Shown here: one piece after another, positions 25,988 to 35,777 of the stretch | Layout of the letters: the number at the start of each line of letters is the position of its first letter | Numbering within the stretch: position 1 is the first letter of the stretch | Source of the DNA: Streptomyces liliiviolaceus | Lineage (GTDB): Bacteria; Actinomycetota; Actinomycetes; Streptomycetales; Streptomycetaceae | Reading direction: 5' to 3' | NCBI RefSeq assembly: GCF_018070025.1 | Contig: NZ_JAGPYQ010000001.1 | Coordinates: 434,001 to 498,000, forward strand | DNA length: 64,000 nucleotides | Made by a program: the position numbers and the translations under genes | Notes under the pieces: generated by a model | Databases searched by the model: none | Seen by the model: only the letters and a program-made list of their open reading frames with translations | Told to the model about the DNA's origin: nothing

Positions 25988-27463
25988 ATGAGCGATCAGC
26001 AGCACGCCGCGGAGCGTCCGGGGCCCGGGCCGGGCCCCGGACCCGGCGCGAGTGCGGCCACGGGTCCGAACAGCGGGCCGCAGGACTCCCCGCCGGCGGC
26101 GGACGCCCGGGCGGACACAGCCGCACCCACCGCACCCACCGCCGGTGAGGAGCCGCGTGCGCCCGAGGTTCCGCGCGGGTTCCGGCGCGACCGGCGGCAC
26201 CGGATGCTGGGCGGTGTGTGCGCGGGGCTGGGGCGGCAGTGCGACATGGACCCGGTGATCTTCCGGGTCGTGCTCGCGGTGCTCTCCGCGACCGGCGGGC
26301 TCGGCCTCATCTTCTACGGCTTCGCCTGGCTCTTCGTCCCGTACGACGACGAGGAGGAGAACGAGGTGCGCAAGCTCCTCACCGGCCGCGTCGAAGGCCA
26401 GGCGCTGGCGGGCGTGCTGTTCGCCCTGGTCGGCTGCGGTGTCTTCCTCTCCATGCTGAACAACGCGAGCGTGCTCACCTTCGCGACGACGCTCTCGCTG
26501 CTCCTCGCGGGCGCCGGCTACTGGTCGCGGCAGCGCGGCACCGACGTCCCCGATCCGTCCCCCAGCTCCCGGGTGCGCTCGGGCAGGGGCGGGCCCATAG
26601 CCGCGCAGGCCGTCGCCGACGCTCCGCCCGAGGCGCAGGCACCGCCCGTGCCCGCCGCCTTCCCCTCCTGGTGGCGGGAGCCCATCGTCAAGGACGGGAC
26701 GTACGAGGGCGGCACGGGCTATCTGTGGGGGCCCAAGGGCACATGGGACCGGGACATCGCGGCGGCGGTCACCATCGCGCACGGCGGCGGCTCCGACCGG
26801 GACATACGGACACGGAACGCCAAGCCGCGCGGCCCCCGCGGGATCGGCGGCCGGGTGTTCCTGCTCGCCCTGATCGCGGGCGCGCTCGGTACGCGTCTCA
26901 CCTGGGACGACCACACACTCGGCACCAGCCTGCAGACCGGCCTGGCCTGTGCGCTCGCCGTGTTCGGCCTGGGCATCGCGGTCAGCTCGTTCCGCGGGCG
27001 TACGGGAGCGGGGTCGATCTTCCTCGCGATCGTCACGGCGGGGCTGCTGGCCTGCTCGGCGGCGCTGCCTGCGGACATCACGACCCACTGGGAGCGGGTG
27101 GACTGGACACCGGCGACGGCGGCGGCCGTACAGGAGCAGTACGACCTCGGCACGGGCGTCGGCACGCTCGACCTCAGCCGGATCGACCTCGGCAAGGGCC
27201 GCACCGTGACGACGAACGCCGAGGTGGGCATGGGGCAGCTCAAGGTCGTCGTACCGAAGGACGTGACGGTGAGGCTGAACATCGAAGTGGGCGTCGGGGA
27301 CATCCAGTTGCCGGGTGAGGACAGACAGGACGTGGACGTGGCTCCCGGCAAGCACAAGGAACTGACGCTCACGCCCGCGGAGGGGAGCAAGGACGGCGGC
27401 ACGCTCGACCTCACTCTCGAAGTCGGCCTGGGACAGGCGGAGGTGGCCCGTGCGACGTCATGA
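25988..27463 (+). CDS. PspC/LiaF-like membrane protein
   Basis: 491 residues from ATG 25988. No ribosome site is present (gaccATGgacgtATG), so it may be leaderless. Residues 1-60 are disordered (Gly/Pro/Ala). A PspC domain follows (RRHRMLGGVCAGLGRQCDMD, then a membrane helix ending FAWLFVP), with four further helices. The C-terminal 130 residues look like a LiaF/toast-rack beta domain (VGVGDIQLPG). It is divergent from and probably functionally tied to the PspC kinase and regulator. Confidence 0.88.
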   Translation: MSDQQHAAERPGPGPGPGPGASAATGPNSGPQDSPPAADARADTAAPTAPTAGEEPRAPEVPRGFRRDRRHRMLGGVCAGLGRQCDMDPVIFRVVLAVLSATGGLGLIFYGFAWLFVPYDDEEENEVRKLLTGRVEGQALAGVLFALVGCGVFLSMLNNASVLTFATTLSLLLAGAGYWSRQRGTDVPDPSPSSRVRSGRGGPIAAQAVADAPPEAQAPPVPAAFPSWWREPIVKDGTYEGGTGYLWGPKGTWDRDIAAAVTIAHGGGSDRDIRTRNAKPRGPRGIGGRVFLLALIAGALGTRLTWDDHTLGTSLQTGLACALAVFGLGIAVSSFRGRTGAGSIFLAIVTAGLLACSAALPADITTHWERVDWTPATAAAVQEQYDLGTGVGTLDLSRIDLGKGRTVTTNAEVGMGQLKVVVPKDVTVRLNIEVGVGDIQLPGEDRQDVDVAPGKHKELTLTPAEGSKDGGTLDLTLEVGLGQAEVARATS

Positions 27464-27686
27464 GTTCAAGCCGGGCAGGCTCATAGCGGGTCTCTTCCTG
27501 ACCCTCACGGGTGTCGTCTACGCCGGCGACGCGGGCGGCCTCTGGGAGACCCCGTGGTTCGCGGTGATCCCGCTCGTCACGGGAGGCCTGTGCCTGGCCG
27601 CTGTGACGGGCAGCGTGTCCCACGGGATACGGCGTCGTCACCGCCGTGCGATGCCCGCGCCCGACACCACGCACGCCCCGGGCTGA
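27450..27686 (+). CDS. Small two-helix membrane protein
   Basis: 78 residues from GTG 27450, overlapping the PspC gene by 14 bases; GGAGGTG lies just upstream. Two membrane helices are seen (LIAGLFLTLTGVVYAGD and FAVIPLVTGGLCLAAVTG), then a basic tail (RRRHRRAMP). It is translationally coupled to the PspC protein and probably its accessory. Function unknown. Confidence 0.8.
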   Translation: MRRHEFKPGRLIAGLFLTLTGVVYAGDAGGLWETPWFAVIPLVTGGLCLAAVTGSVSHGIRRRHRRAMPAPDTTHAPG

Positions 27687-27818
27687 CCCCGGCCCCGGGC
27701 CCACACGCGGCGCACCCCGGGTCCCGGGCCGTGACCCGGCAGCCCGGCGCATCGGGCCGGTGCGTCGTCGGGCCGATCGGTGCCCCGCCCAGCACCCGGT
27801 AGGGCTACCGGTGCCTGC

Positions 27819-28352
27819 CTAGTAGGCGCCCGCCCTGCGCCGTCGGCGGGAGCGCAGGGACGCGTCCACCGAGTACACGCCCGCTCCGGCCAGTACCAGG
27901 GGCAGCCAGGCCATCAGATAGGGGAGGTCGTTGCCGTAGTAGTACGGGTCAGCCGCCCAGCTCATCGTCAGCCAGAGGCTGAGCGAGATCAGTGCCCCGC
28001 CGACCGCGGCGAGGCGGGCCAGCAGGCCGATCAGGGTGCCGATGCCCACCGCGAGCTCGCCGAGAGCGATGGCGTAGCCGAAGCCGACGGGGTTCTTGAG
28101 AGAGAGGTCGATCAGGGCGGGGATCGCCGAGGAGTCACGGACCGCGCGCATCATGTCGCCGATGGAGCCGGCGCCGGAGTCGGACATGAAGGCGCTGTCG
28201 GTGAGTTTGTCGAGCCCCGCGTAGATGAAGGTGACGCCGAGGAAGACGCGCAGGGGCAGCAGCGCGTACCGCGTCGCGGTGTCCCGCCAGTCCCCGCCGC
28301 CGCCGTCGTCCGAGTATCCGGAGTGCGTGTCCATGCGCATGCCGTGAGCCAT
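27819..28352 (-). CDS. DoxX-family membrane protein
   Basis: 177 residues from ATG 28352, which has GGAGG four bases upstream (in-frame ATG at 28388 is less likely). Four helices of the DoxX fold: ALLPLRVFLGVTFIYAGLDK, then FGYAIALGELAVGIGTLIGL, ALISLSLWLTMSW and LMAWLPLVLAGAG. The N-terminal region is short and polar; the C-terminus ends in an Arg run (RSRRRRRAG). DoxX proteins associate with redox or membrane oxidoreductases; the specific role is unknown. Confidence 0.9.
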   Translation of the reverse strand: MAHGMRMDTHSGYSDDGGGGDWRDTATRYALLPLRVFLGVTFIYAGLDKLTDSAFMSDSGAGSIGDMMRAVRDSSAIPALIDLSLKNPVGFGYAIALGELAVGIGTLIGLLARLAAVGGALISLSLWLTMSWAADPYYYGNDLPYLMAWLPLVLAGAGVYSVDASLRSRRRRRAGAY

Positions 28353-28469
28353 AGCCCTCCGCCACCTCTCAACCGCCGAACGGTTCACCCCTCAACAAGA
28401 CAATACGTACGGGGACGAGTCCTCGCTCAGGGGCGGACACATAAATTTTCACCACGTCCACCCGATCGT

Positions 28470-28499
28470 CCCCATTGATCCTGATCCCCATTGATCCTG
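28470..28499. repeat. Tandem duplication of ccccattgatcctg
   Basis: The 16-base unit ccccattgatcctgat (28470-28485) is followed at once by ccccattgatcctg (28486-28499). It lies between the stop of the 28541 gene and the DoxX promoter, next to the AT-rich ataaattttc at 28441. Confidence 0.65.
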
Positions 28500-28540
28500 G
28501 TCTCCGGAAGGGAGGGAGTCCCGCAGTGGCCCGAGCGCTC

Positions 28541-29878
28541 TCAGTCCGTCACGTCGATCTCCACGCGGTTCGTCTCCACGCCCGCCGCGGTGACGACCTG
28601 TACCTCCACCCGCCCCGGTTCCACGTCCGCGGGTACGGGGACGGTGAGGACCGCGTCGGAGGGGTTGCGGAAGCCGCCCGGCACCGGGACCAGCGGGACG
28701 TGGACGTGCACCGCGCCGATCCGTACCACCATCCGCGACAGCCGGTCGGCGCTCTGCGCGCCGGGCGGTACGAACCCGGCGCCCCGGATCTCGATGTCGT
28801 CGCCGGTCCTGATCGGCGCGTCCAGGTCCCCGGCCTCGCGCGAACGCACGACCGAGAGGATCACCGGCCGGCCGCCCTCGGCGTACTTCGCGGCGACGTA
28901 CGTGGCGGCCGAGACCAGCACCATGACCGCGAGGCCCCACGGCAGGTCCGGCAGCTGTTCGGGACGCCGGGCCAGCCGTACCGCCGCGAAGACCAGCGCG
29001 ACGGCGCCCAGCACCGCGTACTGCGTGTCCGCGAAGCTGCCGCGTCCGGAGTCGTCGGTCAGCAGGTCGGCGGCCCGGGGCCGGTCGGCCCGTACCTTCT
29101 GCAGCCGCTGTCCGAGGACGCGCAGCCCCACCACCCGCCGTACCAGCACGGCGATCGCGCACACGACGGCGAGGACGGTCACGATGCCCGCGCCCCGGGC
29201 GAGTTCGAGCCCCTCGATCAGGGAGTCCCGTTCGGTGTGCGAGGACGCCCCGGCCAGCCGCCCGGCCAGTACGAGCACGGCGTAGACGACGAACAGCACC
29301 CAGCCGGCGGCCACCACGCGGGAGGTGGAGAGCCGGTTGTCCTCACCGATGACCGGCGCCAGCACCCCGCCGCGCGCCCGGTGGAACCACGAGGCGGCGG
29401 TCAGCGCCACGGCCACGACGACCGCCGCGAGCAGCCCCGCGGTGCGCGCCGACGTCCAGCCCGCCCCGATCGCGGTGAGCGCCTGCACCAGCAGCAGGAC
29501 GGCCACAAGGCCCCACACGGCCGCGACCGTTCGCCGCCAGACGAGTCCGAGCCAGACCTCCCCCTCGGCCCGGCCGCGCTCGGCGACGAGGTCGGCGGAC
29601 TGGGTCAGCGCGTCCGACACCCACTGCCGCGAGGCGCCGGCCGAGTGCGCGACCGCGGCCGGCAGCCCGTGTCCCGACGCGAGTTCGTCCCGCTTGGAGA
29701 GGAACGCGGCGACGGCCCGCCGATGGCCCTCGCGCGCCCCGTGCGGGCAGTCCCCGCAGGCACAGCCGCCCTCGTGCCCGCCCCGACCGGGACCCCGGCC
29801 GGGGTCACGCCCCGTGCCCTGTCCCGTCTCCTGCACCGCCACGCCCGTTGCCGCCTTCCGTCCCGCTCCGTCGAACAT
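28541..29878 (-). CDS. Multi-pass membrane protein, unknown
   Basis: About 445 residues if it starts at ATG 29878 (MFDGAGRKAATG). The start is uncertain because GGGGA directly abuts the ATG. The N-terminus has a Cys cluster (CACGDCPHG) near residue 45. Five or so membrane helices follow (WGLVAVLLLVQALTAIG; LLAAVVVAVALTAASW; VLFVVYAVLVLAG; IVTVLAVVCAIAVLV; a pair after 290). The last 120 residues look beta-rich, with IRTGDDIEIRGAGFVPPG resembling an IPT/TIG domain start. I do not recognise the family. Confidence 0.75.
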   Translation of the reverse strand: MFDGAGRKAATGVAVQETGQGTGRDPGRGPGRGGHEGGCACGDCPHGAREGHRRAVAAFLSKRDELASGHGLPAAVAHSAGASRQWVSDALTQSADLVAERGRAEGEVWLGLVWRRTVAAVWGLVAVLLLVQALTAIGAGWTSARTAGLLAAVVVAVALTAASWFHRARGGVLAPVIGEDNRLSTSRVVAAGWVLFVVYAVLVLAGRLAGASSHTERDSLIEGLELARGAGIVTVLAVVCAIAVLVRRVVGLRVLGQRLQKVRADRPRAADLLTDDSGRGSFADTQYAVLGAVALVFAAVRLARRPEQLPDLPWGLAVMVLVSAATYVAAKYAEGGRPVILSVVRSREAGDLDAPIRTGDDIEIRGAGFVPPGAQSADRLSRMVVRIGAVHVHVPLVPVPGGFRNPSDAVLTVPVPADVEPGRVEVQVVTAAGVETNRVEIDVTD

Positions 29879-30071
29879 TCCCCGGCCGCGCGCCCACCCA
29901 CCGCGCACGCCCACCCACCGCACATCCGCCCACCGCACACCTGCGTGGCCGCACAACTGCCGTGTGACGAGAGCGCATTGTGCCGTACCGCACACACCCC
30001 GCGTCCGCCAGGTCCGGTCAGCGCGGGTGAACCGGCCACCCCCGTGTTGACCCGGCTGCGAGAATTTGCGT

Positions 30072-31049
30072 ATGGCCGAGATCATCCAGCGCGACGGGAC
30101 CTGGGCCTTCGACGGCAGCACGGTCCGGATCACCCCGGGACTGCACCGTTCCGTGCCGCTGTTCCGGCAGACGTACGGAGAGATCGCCGTGCCCCTCGAA
30201 GCGGTCGCGGGCGTCGTCTACGAGCCCGAACGCAAGCGTGGCCGGCTGCGGCTGAGGCTTCGCGAGGGCGCCGACCCGCTCCTCCAGGCGACCGGGGGCA
30301 GGCTGCCCGACGCGGCGGATCCGTACCGGCTGTCGGTGGACATCGACCGTTCGGGGGTCGCCGAGTACGTCGCGGAGGAGATCCGGCACGCCCTGCTCAT
30401 CGAACAGATCCCCAAGGAACCGGCCGGGGCGTATCTCCTGCCGGGCCCGCCGGTGCCCGTCTCGGTCCGCTCCAGCGACGGCACGGTCTCCTTCGACGGC
30501 GCCAGGGTCCGTATCGACTGGAGCGACACCTCGGACCGGGTGAAGCGCGCGACGGGCCCGCGCATCATCGGCCTGCCGGATCTGGTGCAGGTGGAGTGGC
30601 TGCCCAACTCCGGTTACGAGGACGGCTTCCTGCGGTTCGTGACGGACGACTCGGTGTTCTCCAAACTGCCGCCGGAGAAGGACCCGTTCGCGCTCGACCT
30701 GTGGGGCAGCGCGCGCCGCGATCTGCTCACGGCACTCGTCGCCACCGCGGTCATGGCCCGTCTCCCGCACCCGTCCGCCCGGACGGCCGGCCGACACGGT
30801 CGGGGCGAGCTCGTACGGGGAGATCCGTCCCTGCTGCTCGCTGCCGCGCCCGGCGACTCCGTACCGCCCCAGGTGCCCCGGACTCCCCGCGCGCAGCAAG
30901 GACCCCAGGCGCGTCCATCGACGCCGGAGGGTATTCACGACGTACTCCTGCGCCGGCTGCGGGAGTTGGGCGAGTTGCATCGGGACGGCGTGCTCACCGA
31001 CGAGGAGTTCGCGACGACGAAAGCGGCCGTGCTGCGCGACTTCCGGTGA
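30072..31049 (+). CDS. DUF4429 and SHOCT domain protein
   Basis: 325 residues from ATG 30072; no ribosome site is visible and a -35-like TTGACC lies at 30047. Two DUF4429-type repeats are seen, residues 3-115 and 130-240, each beginning with a phrase like GTWAFDGSTVRITPG or GTVSFDGARVRIDW. The last 40 residues form a SHOCT helix pair (LRRLRELGELHRDGVLTDEE). SHOCT domains occur on many membrane or phage-associated proteins as oligomerising tails. It is cytosolic, function unknown, and divergent from the 28541 gene. Confidence 0.88.
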   Translation: MAEIIQRDGTWAFDGSTVRITPGLHRSVPLFRQTYGEIAVPLEAVAGVVYEPERKRGRLRLRLREGADPLLQATGGRLPDAADPYRLSVDIDRSGVAEYVAEEIRHALLIEQIPKEPAGAYLLPGPPVPVSVRSSDGTVSFDGARVRIDWSDTSDRVKRATGPRIIGLPDLVQVEWLPNSGYEDGFLRFVTDDSVFSKLPPEKDPFALDLWGSARRDLLTALVATAVMARLPHPSARTAGRHGRGELVRGDPSLLLAAAPGDSVPPQVPRTPRAQQGPQARPSTPEGIHDVLLRRLRELGELHRDGVLTDEEFATTKAAVLRDFR

Positions 31050-31107
31050 GCCGCGGCATCCCCGGCGAGGCGGGTCCCATGGCGAGGCGCGTCCTCCCGC
31101 GCGGCAT

Positions 31108-31127
31108 GTCCTGAGGCACGTCAGGAC
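31108..31127. terminator. Small hairpin between convergent genes
   Basis: gtcctga (31108-31114) pairs with tcaggac (31121-31127), loop ggcacg. It overlaps the stop of the aldolase gene. The stem is only 7 bp, so this is a weak call. Confidence 0.4.
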
Positions 31128-31915
31128 AGCAGGTCCGGCTCGCTGCGGCTGATGTCCTGCCACAGCGGCTGGTAGTTGATCCACGCCACCAGGTCCCCGC
31201 CGGTCTGTTCCCGTGTCGCGACCGCCTGCTTGTGGTCGATCAGCACCGGCCGTCCGGCCGCGCGGGCGGTGAGCTGCACCTGGCTGGAGCGTTCCATGGA
31301 CAGGAACCACCAGGCCGCCGCGTCCACCGAGTCGCCGACCGTCAGCAGCCCGTGGTTGCGCAGCACGAGCGCCTTGAACGAGCCGAGCGCGGTGGCGATG
31401 CGCCGCCCCTCCTCGGCGTCCACGGCGACCCCCGAGTAGGCGTCGTACAGCGCGTGGTCCTCGTAGAACGCGCAGCTCTCCTGGGTGATCGGGTCGAGGA
31501 GATCGCCGAGCGCGGACAGGGCGCGGCCGTGCACCGAGTGGCAGTGGGCGACCGCGACGACGTCGGGCCGGGCCGCGTGCACCTGGGCGTGCACGGTGAA
31601 CGCGGCCTGGTTCACGTGATAGCGGCCCTCCAGCACCTGCCCGTCCGCGTTGGCCATCACCAGGTCCCCGACGGTGACATGCTTGAAGGGCATTCCGAAC
31701 GGGTTCACCCAGAAGCAGTCGCTGTACTCCGGGTCGCGCGCGGTGATGTGGCCGGAGACCCCGTCCTCGAAGCCGAGCCGTCCGAAGAGCCGCAGCGCGC
31801 CCGCGAGGCGTTCCTTGCGGTGCCGGCGCTCGTCGTCGAGCGACTCGTGCATGGGCGGCATCGCGAACCGCAGTCTGTCGGTGGGAAGGGGCAGGGGCGG
31901 TGTGGGCCCGTGCAT
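31121..31915 (-). CDS. Class II aldolase/adducin family protein
   Basis: 264 residues; ATG preceded by GGAGGACAT. The fold is evident from GHITARDPEY, FWVNPFGMPFKHVTVGDLV and the metal-binding histidines in VAHCHSVHGRA, with a further His in LRNHGLLTVG. Relatives cleave or epimerise sugar phosphates such as L-fuculose-1-phosphate, but many members are uncharacterised. The catalytic Glu of true aldolases is not obvious. No sugar genes adjoin. Confidence 0.9.
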   Translation of the reverse strand: MHGPTPPLPLPTDRLRFAMPPMHESLDDERRHRKERLAGALRLFGRLGFEDGVSGHITARDPEYSDCFWVNPFGMPFKHVTVGDLVMANADGQVLEGRYHVNQAAFTVHAQVHAARPDVVAVAHCHSVHGRALSALGDLLDPITQESCAFYEDHALYDAYSGVAVDAEEGRRIATALGSFKALVLRNHGLLTVGDSVDAAAWWFLSMERSSQVQLTARAAGRPVLIDHKQAVATREQTGGDLVAWINYQPLWQDISRSEPDLLS

Positions 31916-32165
31916 ATGTCCTCCAGCCCTGAGGGGCGGACTCCGTACGTGTTTACGGGCGGGAAGTTACCGGCGGTCTGCGCAGGAGAACAGAGATGTC
32001 GAAGAAGAGAGTGCACAACCGTTGTACGAGATCGCTGGTCTGCCTGACCGGAGCCATCACGCCCGTCGGGCACCCGAGCCGACGCCCCCTGGAGGGACCC
32101 CCCGTGCACAGCCTTCCCCACACGCTGTGCGGCCCGCGCCCCGCGACCGCATCCCCGTCCCGCCC

Positions 32166-32822
32166 ATGACGAACATGAGGAACATCAAGAGCGCCAAGCG
32201 AACGCAGAGGACCAGGAACACCAAGAGACCCACGAGGGCCGATCGCCTGGTCACGGACATGCTCAGACAGGTCGCCACGCGTGACGTGGTCGTCCTGGAC
32301 GACCGGGGCGGCTCCCCCCGCCGTCTCGCCGCACTGACGTACATCGCCGTGCAGTACGGCTTCCGGTACGAGCGGGCGAGCCGCGTCGGCCAGACGCTTC
32401 AGGTCCGGCTGGTGCGCGACTCCCGGCCCGAGGCCCGCGAGCGCAGTACGGCGGCTCTCGGCAGGCTGGCCGCGGGCCGCGCGCCCGGTATGCGTCCCGG
32501 CACGCTGAAACCCCTGCCGGACGTGGCGCCCACGGTGAACCTGCTGAAGACCCGTATCGAGTTCGACGCCCTGGACGACGACCTCGACTGGCGCCGCAAG
32601 GCCGTGTTCATGAGCGCCAGCGCGGCCTTCATGGCGCTGCTGCTGATCCCCGCGGGCTGGACGGCCTCGCTCGCCGCGGGCTTCATGATGGCCGCGGTGT
32701 TCGCGCTCCTCCTGCGCCTGGAGGTGGTACGCAAGGACCGGCTCGGTCGCCGTCTGCGGTCGGCGGGCCGCAACTCCCGCAGGACCGACCTGCGCAACTC
32801 GCTGCCGAAAAGGCGACACTAG
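32166..32822 (+). CDS. Basic membrane protein, unknown
   Basis: 218 residues from ATG 32166. No ribosome site is seen, so the start is tentative. The first 25 residues are strongly basic (KSAKRTQRTRNTKRPTRADR). The middle is soluble (RDVVVLDDRGGSPRRLAALTYIAVQYGFRYE, in parts). Two membrane helices lie near 155-195 (AVFMSASAAFMALLLIPAGW, SLAAGFMMAAVFALLL), followed by a basic C-terminus. Family not recognised. Confidence 0.7.
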   Translation: MTNMRNIKSAKRTQRTRNTKRPTRADRLVTDMLRQVATRDVVVLDDRGGSPRRLAALTYIAVQYGFRYERASRVGQTLQVRLVRDSRPEARERSTAALGRLAAGRAPGMRPGTLKPLPDVAPTVNLLKTRIEFDALDDDLDWRRKAVFMSASAAFMALLLIPAGWTASLAAGFMMAAVFALLLRLEVVRKDRLGRRLRSAGRNSRRTDLRNSLPKRRH

Positions 32823-32886
32823 ATGTCGGGTATCGGCGCCACACTCGTCGTATGACTCACATGACCCGGACGGCCCGGTGACCCGG

Positions 32887-33369
32887 ATGACTCGTACGAC
32901 GTCGAACTGGGCGGCCTTCACCGCCGCGGAGCAGGATCTCGCCAGGACCGTCGAGGAACGGTTCGCGGCCTTCACGCACCACGTCCTGGCGACCCTCCGC
33001 AAGGACGGGTCGCCCCGCACGTCCGGTCTGGAGGTCCGCTTCCTGAACGGGGAGCTGTGGCTCGGCATGATGCCGGACTCGCGCAAGGCGCTGGACCTGC
33101 GCCGGGACCCGCGGTTCGCCCTGCAGGCGAACCCGGGGCCGGGCACGGACGCGGGCGGCGGAGACGTACGGATCGCGGGCCGCGCGATCGAGGTCGAGGA
33201 TCCACGGGAGAAGGCCGGGTACGGCGAAGAGGTGAAACCGCCGGAGCCGTTCCACCTCTTCCGCACCGAACTGACGGAGGTCGTACGGACCTACGTCGAG
33301 AACGACACGTATCTGGTCGTCCAGATCTGGCAGCCCGGAGTGCCGGTGCGCACCCTCAGGCGGACCTGA
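32887..33369 (+). CDS. PPOX-class flavin-dependent protein
   Basis: 160 residues from ATG 32887 (MTRTTSNWAAFTAAEQ); GTG at 32878 is the alternative. It is a split-barrel fold of the pyridoxamine-5'-phosphate oxidase type: FAAFTHHVLATLRKDGSPRT, LWLGMMPDSRKALDLRRDPR, VRIAGRAIEVED. Relatives bind FMN, F420 or haem; the ligand cannot be told from the sequence. It is convergent with guaA, with only 21 bases between stops. Confidence 0.88.
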   Translation: MTRTTSNWAAFTAAEQDLARTVEERFAAFTHHVLATLRKDGSPRTSGLEVRFLNGELWLGMMPDSRKALDLRRDPRFALQANPGPGTDAGGGDVRIAGRAIEVEDPREKAGYGEEVKPPEPFHLFRTELTEVVRTYVENDTYLVVQIWQPGVPVRTLRRT

Positions 33370-33390
33370 GCCCCGAAGGGCCCGGGGCCG

Positions 33391-34968
<1,578 letters not shown>

Positions 34969-35114
34969 GGTTTGCCTTCCGGCGGTTTAGCGGGGCTGTG
35001 CGGTTGATTCTAACGGGGGTCCGGGGGCGGGGGGTCACGCCGGGTTTTTCCTCGCCCCCGCCGCCCCTTCCCTTCCCGTCCACGCATGGGGGCTGCGCCC
35101 CCTCGCCCCCCTTG

Positions 35115-35185
35115 TCCTCAAACGCCGGACGGGCTGAATGTGTCCGCCGGTCCGGCACCACTTCAGCCCGTCCGGCGTTTGAGGA
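35115..35185. repeat. 23-bp perfect inverted repeat (dispersed CTCAAACGCCGGACGGGCTG element)
   Basis: The left arm 35115-35137 (begins tcctcaaacgccggac) and the right arm 35163-35185 are exact complements with a 25-base spacer. Both are followed outward by g- and c-rich tracts (gggggcagcgccccc, about 35195-35210). The arm is an element I recognise as widely repeated in Streptomyces intergenic DNA. It lies between the divergent guaA and chorismate mutase promoters and could form a long hairpin. Confidence 0.85.
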
Positions 35186-35257
35186 CCGGGGGTTCGGGGG
35201 CAGCGCCCCCGAGACAGGGACGGGAACGGGTAGGGACGTCTCAGGATGCGAACCGGG

Positions 35258-35286
35258 TTGGACCCAGCGGAGCGCGCAGGCATACT
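35258..35286 (+). promoter_or_regulatory. Candidate promoter of the chorismate mutase leader
   Basis: TTGGAC (35258-35263), 17 bases, then CATACT (35281-35286). Transcription would start about 35293, which is the ATG of the leader peptide, so the transcript may be leaderless. Confidence 0.5.
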
Positions 35287-35292
35287 GCTCTC

Positions 35293-35364
35293 ATGCTCAC
35301 GCACCAGACCTTCGTCTTTACCTATGGCAACCGGCCCACCGGCTGCCATGGTCGTGCTGCTTGA
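35293..35364 (+). CDS. Leader peptide with Phe/Tyr codons, attenuator of chorismate mutase
   Basis: A 23-codon frame, MLTHQTFVFTYGNRPTGCHG then RAA. It contains TTC, TTT and TAT codons in close succession (T-F-V-F-T-Y); TTT and TAT are rare in this genome. It is followed by a terminator hairpin and then the aromatic-pathway gene. A hairpin ggcaaccgg/ccggctgcc (35326-35347) lies just after the control codons. Together these look like classical ribosome-mediated attenuation sensing phenylalanine (or tyrosine) tRNA charging. It is too short for ordinary gene calling. Confidence 0.75.
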   Translation: MLTHQTFVFTYGNRPTGCHGRAA

Positions 35365-35383
35365 GCAACTGACAAGCGACTTC

Positions 35384-35420
35384 CCAGGCGCCCCGGGCCG
35401 ACAAGGCCCGGGGCGCCTGG
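35384..35420 (+). terminator. Attenuator terminator before chorismate mutase
   Basis: Perfect 16-bp stem, ccaggcgccccgggcc (35384-35399) with its complement at 35405-35420, loop gacaa, followed by cgttttcc. It lies 20 bases after the leader-peptide stop and 54 bases before the structural gene, where the terminator of an attenuator is expected. Confidence 0.85.
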
Positions 35421-35474
35421 CGTTTTCCGGACCTTGCCGCTCCGGGGCACCCCACTCCACGAGGAGCCCCAGAC

Positions 35475-35777
35475 ATGAGCGCAGCCACCCCCGCCGCAGC
35501 CCCCACGGACAAGACCGGCGCCCGCACCGAAGAGGCCGCCGACGTCATCACCGGCGCCCGCGACCGCATCGACGCCCTCGACGACCGCATCATCGGCCTG
35601 GTCCAGGAACGCATGGCCGTCTCGGCGGTCATCCAGGAGGCCCGGATCACCTCCGGTGGCCGCCGGGTGAACCTGTCGCGCGAGATGGAGGTCCTCGGCC
35701 ACTACAGGGAGGCCCTGGGCAAGCCCGGCACCGCGCTCGCGATGACGCTCCTAGAACTGTGCCGGGGCCGCATCTGA
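35475..35777 (+). CDS. Chorismate mutase (AroQ type)
   Basis: 100 residues; ATG has GAGGAG eight bases upstream. It is the all-helical AroQ fold: RDRIDALDDRIIGLVQERMA, then VIQEARITSGGRRVNLSRE, with the active-site arginines and Lys/Arg positions typical of the family, and a third helix ending ELCRGRI. It rearranges chorismate to prephenate, the branch to Phe and Tyr. It is preceded by a Phe/Tyr leader-peptide attenuator that fits this role. Confidence 0.93.
   Translation: MSAATPAAAPTDKTGARTEEAADVITGARDRIDALDDRIIGLVQERMAVSAVIQEARITSGGRRVNLSREMEVLGHYREALGKPGTALAMTLLELCRGRI

Noticed and set aside
25595..27355. 586-codon minus-strand frame opposite the PspC gene
   Set aside because: Arg/Gly/Pro-rich shadow. 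The plus strand encodes a clear PspC protein.
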